64,000 nucleotides of DNA, taken from NCBI GenBank assembly GCA_045542595.1, contig JAZQLI010000030.1, positions 1 through 64,000 of the forward strand, read 5' to 3'. Each line of letters starts with the position of its first letter. The first letter of the stretch is position 1. Made by a program: the position numbers and the translations under genes. The notes under the pieces were generated by a model. It was given only the letters and a program-made list of their open reading frames with translations, searched no databases and had not been told where the DNA came from. Origin of the DNA: Scatosoma sp045542595 (GTDB lineage: Bacteria; Bacillota; Clostridia; Christensenellales; Borkfalkiaceae). Shown here one piece after another: positions 58,026 to 64,000 of this stretch.

Positions 58026-59438
58026 ATGAATAGATTAGCGAAAAAACTGGTTTGTTTGCTTTGCGCGGTAACAACGGTGGTATCCACCGCCGCGTTTTCC
58101 GCGTGCGAGCAGGAGAGCCAAGTAATCAACGCGTATGATATAGCTGTAAAAAACGGTTTTCAAGGCACGGAAAAGGAATGGCTTTTAAGCCTGAACGGCA
58201 AAAACGGTAAAGACGGCGAAGACGGTAAAAACGCCACCATAGACGATTTATATGCCGCAGCACAACAAGAAGGCTTTACGGGCAGCAAGTTAGAATTTAT
58301 TCAATCGCTTATCGGCGATTACGATTCGAATAACGACACGCAAACGATTGCGAAAAACGTAACGTCGGTGGTGAGTATTTTTTGCGGTTTTAGAAAGACG
58401 GTAAAAAATTATTTCCAAGAATATGAAGAAATATCTTCTTCAGGCGGTAGCGGTGTTGTTTTGGATATCAACAAAGAAGCAGGTACGGCGTATATCGTAA
58501 CCAACTACCACGTGGTATACAGCGCGGATAGTGATACGGGCGTTTCGCAGGATATCTATTTGTATCCTTATGGCGAGTTGGTTATGTTCGATACCGAAGT
58601 GGGTAAAGACGAATCTGGCTACGGTATTAAAGCAACCTTCGTTGGCGGCGCTATGGATTACGATATCGCGCTCTTGAAGGTGGAAGGTAGTGAAAAATTA
58701 AAAAACAGCGCGCTAACAGCTGCGGAACTTGGCGATTCGAACAATGTAAAAGTGGGCGAAAAGACGTTTGCGATAGGGAACTCTAACGGGCTGGGCGTAT
58801 CGGTAACGGGCGGACTTGTTTCCGTCGATTCCGAAACCATATATATGTCGTCGTTTGACGGACAAAACCGTAGCGTGGCGTTCCGCGTTATGCGTACGGA
58901 CGCGTCGGTCAACCACGGTAATTCGGGCGGCGGACTGTTTGATATCCACGGTAAACTTATCGGCATCACTAACGCGAAAAACGTGGAAGACGATACGGAT
59001 AATATTTGCTATGCGTTACCTATTACGCTTGTGAAATATCTGTTAGGGAATATATACGATAACGTTTCGGGTAACGCTCCGGGTTACGTTTTGCGCGCAA
59101 CGGTAGGCATTGTTACAACGCTGAGCGAATCTTCCGTGTATTTAGACGAACAGGGAGAGTTGGCAATGAAAGAAACGTTTTACGTTACCGAAGTAACGAA
59201 AGGAAGCGCCGCGTACGGAGTATTGCAACCGATGGATATCATTCAATCGGTAACGATTGACGGGGTAACGACGGAGCTTACGCGTAGATATCTTTTAAAC
59301 GATTTATTACTCACCGTTCGCAAAGGAGATACCATTCAAATCACCGTTTTACGGGATAGTGCAACGGAAGATAAGAAAGAAGAAGTAGTTTTAACGCTTT
59401 CATTTAATCAAAACGCATACTTTGCGAAATATGCATAA
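58026..59438 (+). CDS. HtrA/DegP-like serine protease lipoprotein
   Basis: A 470-aa exported protease. Lipoprotein signal with Cys27 (AFSACEQ). Two copies of an AYDIAVKNGFQGTEKEWL-type motif flank a collagen-like GKNGKDGEDGKN stretch. The chymotrypsin-fold domain carries all three catalytic residues: His in NYHVVY, Asp in DYDIALLKV, Ser in NHGNSGGGLF. A C-terminal PDZ-like domain (about 375-455) follows. Anchored to the outer membrane face for protein quality control or surface processing; targets unknown. Confidence 0.9.
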   Translation: MNRLAKKLVCLLCAVTTVVSTAAFSACEQESQVINAYDIAVKNGFQGTEKEWLLSLNGKNGKDGEDGKNATIDDLYAAAQQEGFTGSKLEFIQSLIGDYDSNNDTQTIAKNVTSVVSIFCGFRKTVKNYFQEYEEISSSGGSGVVLDINKEAGTAYIVTNYHVVYSADSDTGVSQDIYLYPYGELVMFDTEVGKDESGYGIKATFVGGAMDYDIALLKVEGSEKLKNSALTAAELGDSNNVKVGEKTFAIGNSNGLGVSVTGGLVSVDSETIYMSSFDGQNRSVAFRVMRTDASVNHGNSGGGLFDIHGKLIGITNAKNVEDDTDNICYALPITLVKYLLGNIYDNVSGNAPGYVLRATVGIVTTLSESSVYLDEQGELAMKETFYVTEVTKGSAAYGVLQPMDIIQSVTIDGVTTELTRRYLLNDLLLTVRKGDTIQITVLRDSATEDKKEEVVLTLSFNQNAYFAKYA

Positions 59439-59449
59439 GAAAAAAAGCA

Positions 59450-59482
59450 GCGCCGCGAAATAGCTTTCGCGGCGCGTTTTTT
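59450..59482 (+). terminator. Terminator of the HtrA-like gene
   Basis: GCGCCGCGAAA/TTTCGCGGCGC stem with TAGC loop and T run. Confidence 0.92.
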
Positions 59483-59487
59483 ATAGC

Positions 59488-59516
59488 TTGACAAACGCGG
59501 CGTTTTATATTATAAT
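59488..59516 (+). promoter_or_regulatory. Promoter of the FtsK-like/mutY operon
   Basis: Consensus TTGACA, a 17-bp spacer and TATAAT. Confidence 0.88.
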
Positions 59517-59548
59517 GGAAAGGTACAACCATACTAAGGAGAAAGGCT

Positions 59549-60313
59549 ATGCGCGCGGAAGAATTTTTAGAAGTTTTATCCAAAAACTCACAGGAAGAAA
59601 CGCAAATACAAACGCTTAAAAACGGCGTGCCGCTCGGCACGGATAGCGTGGGGAATTTGGTGTTCTCCCAACGCGCTGCAATGCCGTTTTCCATTCGGCA
59701 TACCTGTGTAACCGGTCCGCGCCGTACGGCGTTTATCAAGAGATTGATTACTACCCTTTCTTGCTTATACGAAAAATCGGAAGCGAATTTTTTAGTACTG
59801 TCGCCGCGGTTAGATTACGGCGAGTTGTTTCGCTTGAAAGCGTTAGACGTTACCGCGCCTTTTATCCGCACGAAAGCCGATTTGGACGCGGCACTCTCTT
59901 GCGTAAAAGAATTGATGAGTATGCAACAAACGGGCGGCGGATATCCCAAACTGTTTTTAATTATGGACGGCTTGGAAGAGCTGGAAGGCACGAACGCAAA
60001 CGCCGATTTGGAAGAATACCGCGTTTTTTTAGAAGCGTTGACGCGACGTAATAACGTAGAAGTTATTACGGGTGTAGAGTTAATGCGCAGTATCTTCAGC
60101 GGTTATCCGGGCGCGTTTGTGGGCGTGGGAAATTGTTTGGTTACTACGCGCGAAGAAGGAGTAGCCGACGTAACGTACGTACAGGACGATTCGTCCTTAT
60201 CGTTACCTACGGTATTACATTTCCCGTGCGCGCCGTCGTTTATGGAAACGGTAATCTATCTCAATTCGCTCCTGCCGTCGGAAAATGTGTTGTCGGTAGG
60301 GGAAGCCGAATAA
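59549..60313 (+). CDS. Degenerate FtsK/SpoIIIE-like ATPase domain protein
   Basis: A 254-aa soluble protein resembling the FtsK/SpoIIIE-type P-loop domain found in FtsK and ESX ATPases (VPLGTDSVGNLVF, LVLSPRLDYGEL, LFLIMDGLEELEG as a Walker B-like strand, RRNNVEVITGV). The P-loop position reads TGPRRTAFIK, without the Gly-Lys-Ser/Thr, so ATP binding is probably lost or altered. No TM helix. First gene before mutY. Role unknown. Confidence 0.65.
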   Translation: MRAEEFLEVLSKNSQEETQIQTLKNGVPLGTDSVGNLVFSQRAAMPFSIRHTCVTGPRRTAFIKRLITTLSCLYEKSEANFLVLSPRLDYGELFRLKALDVTAPFIRTKADLDAALSCVKELMSMQQTGGGYPKLFLIMDGLEELEGTNANADLEEYRVFLEALTRRNNVEVITGVELMRSIFSGYPGAFVGVGNCLVTTREEGVADVTYVQDDSSLSLPTVLHFPCAPSFMETVIYLNSLLPSENVLSVGEAE

Positions 60314-60319
60314 ATACAT

Positions 60320-61381
60320 ATGAAAGAAACGAAAATTTTTGCATTTGAACGCATACCTGCCCCCTTGCTTTTATGGTATCGGAAGCACAAACGCAGTTTG
60401 CCGTGGCGAAACAACCCTACGCCGTACGAAGTATGGGTGTCTGAAATTATGCTACAACAAACGCGTGTGGAAGCGGTAAAAGAATATTACGTGCGCTTTA
60501 TGCAGGCTTTGCCTACGGTGGAAGATTTAGCTTTTTGCGAAGAAGAAAAGCTTTTAAAGCTTTGGGAAGGGCTGGGCTATTATAGCCGCGCGCGCAATTT
60601 ACAAAAGGCGGCGAAACAAATCGTTGGGCAGTTCAACGGCGAATTTCCCAATACGCTTACCGATTTAAAAACGTTGGCAGGGGTAGGGGACTACACCGCT
60701 GGCGCAATCGCGTCTATAGCGTTTGGGAAACGTGCAGCGGCGATAGACGGTAACGTTTTACGCGTGGTTTCCCGTCTAAGTGAAAATTCTACGCCGATAA
60801 ACGATATAAAATACAGAAAAACGCTGGAAGAACAGTTGACGGCGGTTTATCCAAAAGAAGGGCAGCCTTGCGCAGAGTTCACGCAAAGTTTGTTCGAGTT
60901 GGGCGCACTCGTTTGTAAACCGCTCAATCCCGACTGTGCAAACTGTCCTTTACAAGCGCTTTGTAGCGCGTATAAAAACGGTACGCAACGGTTATATCCC
61001 GTATTACCGCCCAAAAAAGCCAAACGGGAAGAAAACGTATACGTGTTTTTATTACAAACGCCCGAAGGGTTTTGTATCCGTCGCCGTGAAGAAGGCGTGT
61101 TAAAGGGTATGAACGAATTTCCGTCCGCCGTAGCGTATTTCGGAGAAAGCGCGGAAGAGATATTAAACGAATGGGGCATATATGCGTTCAAGGAAATAAA
61201 ACGCAAAAAATATACGCATATTTTTACGCATATCCGCTGGGATATCACGTGCGTATGGGTACAGGCGGAAAGTTCGCCGTTCGACGCGTATTCTTTAGAA
61301 GAAATTCGGCAAACGGTTTCACTACCCACCGCATTTAGACAATGTTTGACAATCATAGACGAAAAGGAGATAACACAATGA
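60320..61381 (+). CDS. mutY: A/G-specific adenine DNA glycosylase
   Basis: A 353-aa enzyme removing A opposite 8-oxoG. HhH-GPD core with SEIMLQQTRVEAV (catalytic Glu), LAGVGDYTAGAIASIAFG and catalytic Asp in AAIDGNVLRV. Four cluster cysteines sit in CKPLNPDCANCPLQALC. A C-terminal NUDIX-like domain is present. The N-terminus (ERIPAPLL) contains a near copy of the dispersed 18-bp word (60345-60362). Confidence 0.96.
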   Translation: MKETKIFAFERIPAPLLLWYRKHKRSLPWRNNPTPYEVWVSEIMLQQTRVEAVKEYYVRFMQALPTVEDLAFCEEEKLLKLWEGLGYYSRARNLQKAAKQIVGQFNGEFPNTLTDLKTLAGVGDYTAGAIASIAFGKRAAAIDGNVLRVVSRLSENSTPINDIKYRKTLEEQLTAVYPKEGQPCAEFTQSLFELGALVCKPLNPDCANCPLQALCSAYKNGTQRLYPVLPPKKAKREENVYVFLLQTPEGFCIRRREEGVLKGMNEFPSAVAYFGESAEEILNEWGIYAFKEIKRKKYTHIFTHIRWDITCVWVQAESSPFDAYSLEEIRQTVSLPTAFRQCLTIIDEKEITQ

Positions 61382-62001
61382 AAGTATTGCTTGTAAACGG
61401 CAGTCCGCACGCAAACGGCTGCACCGCTACTGCATTAAAGGAAGTTGCAAAGGCGTTGAACGCCAACGGAGTAGAAACGGAAATTTTCCATATCGGTAGA
61501 ACTGCTATCGGCGGTTGTTGGGGTTGCGCGGCTTGCCGTAAATTAGGCAAATGCGTGCAAGACGATATCGTCAACGTATTTATAGAAAAAGCGAAAGATG
61601 CCGACGGTTTCATATTCGGCTCGCCCGTGTATTACGCGTCGCCGTCGGGTGCGTTAATCAGTTTTATGGATAGAGTGTTTTATAGCGGAGCGAAACATTT
61701 AGCCTATAAACCGGCAGCGGCAGTTGCCAGCGCAAGAAGAGCGGGTACGTTGACTACGTTCGACGTGCTGAATAAGTATTTCACTATCAATAATATGCCC
61801 GTCGTTTCCGCAAATTACTGGAATAACGTACACGGCGCAAACGACACGCCGAGCGACGTTACAAAGGACGAAGAAGGCTTGCAAATTATGCGTATTTTAG
61901 GCAATAATATGGCATGGTTGTTGCAATGTATAGCACTCGGTAAAGAAAAGGGCATTGCACCGAAAACGGAAAGTAAAATTTGGACGAACTTTATCAAATA
62001 A
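61378..62001 (+). CDS. Flavodoxin-fold NAD(P)H-dependent oxidoreductase
   Basis: A 207-aa protein of the NADPH-dependent FMN reductase/iron-sulfur flavoprotein type: VLLVNGSPHANGCT (FMN phosphate loop), GCWGCAACRKLGKC, and GSPVYYASPSG. The Cys motif C-x2-C-x2-C-x5-C could bind a metal or Fe-S cluster. It starts inside the mutY stop (4-bp overlap) with SD AAAAGGAG. Substrate unknown. Confidence 0.85.
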   Translation: MKVLLVNGSPHANGCTATALKEVAKALNANGVETEIFHIGRTAIGGCWGCAACRKLGKCVQDDIVNVFIEKAKDADGFIFGSPVYYASPSGALISFMDRVFYSGAKHLAYKPAAAVASARRAGTLTTFDVLNKYFTINNMPVVSANYWNNVHGANDTPSDVTKDEEGLQIMRILGNNMAWLLQCIALGKEKGIAPKTESKIWTNFIK

Positions 62002-62015
62002 AAGTCAATAAAAAA

Positions 62016-62047
62016 GAAAAACACCGCTTTTCAAAAGCGGTGTTTTT
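62016..62047. terminator. Bidirectional terminator
   Basis: AAAACACCGCTTTT/AAAGCGGTGTTTTT stem with short loop between the convergent oxidoreductase and CDF genes. Confidence 0.9.
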
Positions 62048-62061
62048 CGTATTTTCTACGT

Positions 62062-63228
62062 TTAGACAAACGGGTGTTCTACGCGGATAACGCAAAAGCA
62101 ATTTGGCTTTTCTTCTTGAATTTTTTCCACTACAGCCTTTTCCGCTTCCGCTGCGCCAAGCGGGCTGTCGGTAGGGATAACAAGGTCGAAAATCATATTA
62201 AACGTGCTTTCACCCATCGTCATACGGAAATCGTGAATGGAAAATTGCGCGCATACCGCTTTTGCCGAACGCTCGGCTAAAGAACGCAGTTCGTTCACCG
62301 TTTCATCGCCAACTACGATAGGGTCTAAATGTACGGTTACGATGCACCCAAATTTTTTATGCATATCCCGTTCTAATTTATCCACTTCTTCGTGCGCGAT
62401 ATTGATATCCGAATCGGACGGCACTTCCGCGTGAAAAGAAACAATTTGTCTACCGGGGCCGTAGTCGTGTACCATTACGTCGTGAATACCCACGATACGC
62501 GTATAATCCTTGCAAAAATCGTAGATGTCTTGAATAAAAGCAGGGTCGGGGGGAGAGCCGAGTAATAAATCAATCGTTTCCTTTGCCGCTTTTACGCCCG
62601 TGAATAGGATAAACGCCGCCACCAAAATACCTGCCCAGCCGTCAATGGCAACGCCGGCAAATTTTCCAACGAGTGCCGACGCAAGTACAAGCGTTGTGGC
62701 GATACTGTCGCTTAAGCTGTCCGCTGCGGCGGCTTTAAGGGCGGAAGATTGAATGGTTTTCGCTATCTTTTTATAGAAAAAGAACAGCCAAACTTTTACC
62801 AAAATTGCCGCGCCGAGTAAAATTACAGTGGCTGTGCCCACCACGGGCAAAGTAGGACTCATAATTTTATCTATGGACGATTTAAACAACTCGAAGCCCA
62901 CTAGAACGATAAGCATATCCACGATAAAGCCGGTTACGTATTCTAACCTGCCGTGTCCTAAAGGGTGTTCCTTATCCACGGGCTTGCTAGCTAAGCGAAA
63001 CCCTATCAAGGTAACGATAGCCGAGCCTGCGTCGGAGATATTGTTGAACGCGTCGGCTATGATGGCTACCGAAGCCGCTAAAATACCCAACACCAGCTTG
63101 CCGACAAACAGTAGTACGTTTGCCGTAATGCCCGTAAAACCTGCCAAAGAAGCGTATTTCGAGCGGATTTTTTCGTTGCGCACGTCGGCGTTTTTACCGA
63201 CGAAAAGTTTAATCAATAAATTAGTCAT
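62062..63228 (-). CDS. Cation diffusion facilitator family transporter
   Basis: A 388-aa CDF exporter. Six TM helices carry the metal sites AFNNISDAGSA (helix 2) and the helix 5 ALKAAAADSLSDSIAT motif. The cytoplasmic C-terminal domain (about 210-300) is followed by an unusual further about 85 residues. DSLSDS and NNISD are of the Mn2+/Fe2+-type rather than a strict Zn type, so Mn2+ or Fe2+ export is likely but unproven. Confidence 0.88.
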   Translation of the reverse strand: MTNLLIKLFVGKNADVRNEKIRSKYASLAGFTGITANVLLFVGKLVLGILAASVAIIADAFNNISDAGSAIVTLIGFRLASKPVDKEHPLGHGRLEYVTGFIVDMLIVLVGFELFKSSIDKIMSPTLPVVGTATVILLGAAILVKVWLFFFYKKIAKTIQSSALKAAAADSLSDSIATTLVLASALVGKFAGVAIDGWAGILVAAFILFTGVKAAKETIDLLLGSPPDPAFIQDIYDFCKDYTRIVGIHDVMVHDYGPGRQIVSFHAEVPSDSDINIAHEEVDKLERDMHKKFGCIVTVHLDPIVVGDETVNELRSLAERSAKAVCAQFSIHDFRMTMGESTFNMIFDLVIPTDSPLGAAEAEKAVVEKIQEEKPNCFCVIRVEHPFV

Positions 63229-63306
63229 AATACTCCTTTAAGAATAAATGGGAAGGAAAAACTGACGTAGTGCCAGTCTTTCGGTGATAACTGTCTTTGT
63301 ATAATC

Positions 63307-63335
63307 ATTATAAGCGAAAGTAGACAAAAAGTCAA
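63307..63335 (-). promoter_or_regulatory. CDF transporter promoter
   Basis: TTGACT, a 17-bp spacer and TATAAT on the minus strand; the 70-nt leader holds a weak inverted repeat followed by TTTTT. Confidence 0.75.
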
Positions 63336-63406
63336 CCAAAAGGATAGGATTCTATTGTTGTTAGGATATAAAATGAATCTTTTTATTGTGTAGATAAGTA
63401 TCTTTC

Positions 63407-63436
63407 TTGACAAGGTTGTATAATTTATGATATAAT
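63407..63436 (+). promoter_or_regulatory. Promoter of the CaCA antiporter gene
   Basis: TTGACA, an 18-bp spacer and TATAAT. The gap 63229-63468 otherwise holds only this and the CDF promoter. Confidence 0.75.
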
Positions 63437-63468
63437 AAAATATAATGACAAAAAAGGATGTAATATTT

Positions 63469-64000
63469 ATGGAAACGTGGGTGGCTATTTTATTGCTTCT
63501 AATCGGTTTTGTTTGTTTGGTAAAAGGTGCAGATTGGTTTGTAGACGGCGCGGCGGGTATTGCTGAAAAATTGCGCGTACCACAACTTGTAATCGGGCTT
63601 ACGGTGGTGGCGTTTGGGACAAGCGCGCCTGAACTTGCAACGTCGATTATTTCTTCAATACAGGGAAACACGGGGATTGCAATCGGTAATATCGTGGGAA
63701 GCAATATCACTAATATTTTATTGATTTTAGGCTTGGCGGCGGTTATTTGCCCTTTGCCGGTGCATAAAGATACTGCTCGCATTGATTTTCCCGTATTAAT
63801 TGGGGCATCCGTTGCTTTGCTAATTTGCGGCATTGACGGTGTTCTTGCGCGTTGGGAAGGGATTCTCTTTTTCGTGGTATCTTGCGTTTATACCGTAGCG
63901 CTTATTTGGATGGCTATAAAACAACGAAATCGGGAGCAAGTGTTGTTAAACGGAGAAGAATGCGTGACGGAAATATCTACGGAGGAGCAGGTAGAACCGA
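63469..64000 (+). CDS. Calcium/sodium antiporter, CaCA family (partial)
   Basis: The first 177 residues of a YrbG-type K+-independent Na+/Ca2+ exchanger; the window ends before the stop. The alpha-1 repeat GLTVVAFGTSAPELATSI and GNIVGSNITNILLILGL hold the ion-binding residues. It starts at an ATG with AAAAGGAT upstream. Five hydrophobic helices are visible, then an acidic cytoplasmic loop begins. Confidence 0.92.
   Translation, partial: METWVAILLLLIGFVCLVKGADWFVDGAAGIAEKLRVPQLVIGLTVVAFGTSAPELATSIISSIQGNTGIAIGNIVGSNITNILLILGLAAVICPLPVHKDTARIDFPVLIGASVALLICGIDGVLARWEGILFFVVSCVYTVALIWMAIKQRNREQVLLNGEECVTEISTEEQVEP

Noticed and set aside
63225..63833. 202-codon minus-strand frame
   Set aside because: It covers two promoters and lies opposite the clear CaCA antiporter coding sequence.

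Overview
The window looks like chromosomal DNA of a Gram-positive, low-to-mid GC Firmicute of the class Clostridia, probably an uncultured gut lineage near Christensenellales. The class follows from spmA/spmB, an RsfA-like regulator, ylxM-ffh, a GTP-type PEP carboxykinase, an L10 leader, a TPP riboswitch on thiT, and the many lipoproteins with Ser/Gly-rich or collagen-like segments. The order is only a guess from overall gene style. Strong TTGACA-17-TATAAT-type promoters and A+G-rich Shine-Dalgarno (SD) sites are common, and several genes have promoters that place the transcript start at the start codon.

Layout. 1-1200: 5S rRNA (end of an rrn operon), a methyltransferase and a tRNA T-arm remnant. 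1.2-8.5 kb: a two-component system with two tandem ABC-2 transporters and two paralogous small membrane proteins. Three promoters here share an 11-bp-phased direct-repeat operator. 8.5-10.3 kb: two overlapping RimK-like ATP-grasp ligases. 10.3-13.2 kb: proBAC. 13.3-16.6 kb: a family-2 glycosyltransferase, then a leucine-rich-repeat surface lipoprotein bracketed by identical 41-bp terminators. 16.8-23.2 kb: pckG, a decayed mntP fragment, a hexapeptide-repeat protein with glmM, intact mntP behind an unexplained structured intergenic region, and spmAB. 23.3-28 kb: metG-tatD-radical SAM-rsmA. 28-36.3 kb: a glycine-rich lipoprotein with a divergent repressor, a PAP2 phosphatase, an EF-G-like GTPase with a degraded G domain, cysteine desulfurase, ferredoxin, an aminotransferase and small regulators.

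36.4-40 kb: rpmG-secE-nusG-rplK-rplA and, behind an L10 leader, rplJ-rplL. 40-45 kb: accessory and small genes, including a RuvX-DUF1292 fusion and a frameshifted gene next to an XRE repressor. 45-53 kb: rpsB-tsf, pyrH-frr-uppS-cdsA-dxr-rseP. 52.6-55.1 kb: two related tandem-repeat arrays bracketing ylxM-ffh. 55-57 kb: rpsP-khpA-rimM and the TPP-controlled thiT. 57-64 kb: a deoxynucleotidase, an HtrA-like lipoprotein, a degenerate FtsK-like ATPase with mutY and a flavodoxin-like oxidoreductase, a CDF transporter and the start of a Ca2+/Na+ antiporter.

Most of the window is housekeeping. The less explained parts are the shared operator regulon, the two repeat arrays, a dispersed 18-21 bp palindromic word that also lies inside tatD and mutY, the structured region upstream of mntP, and the leaderless-type promoters.
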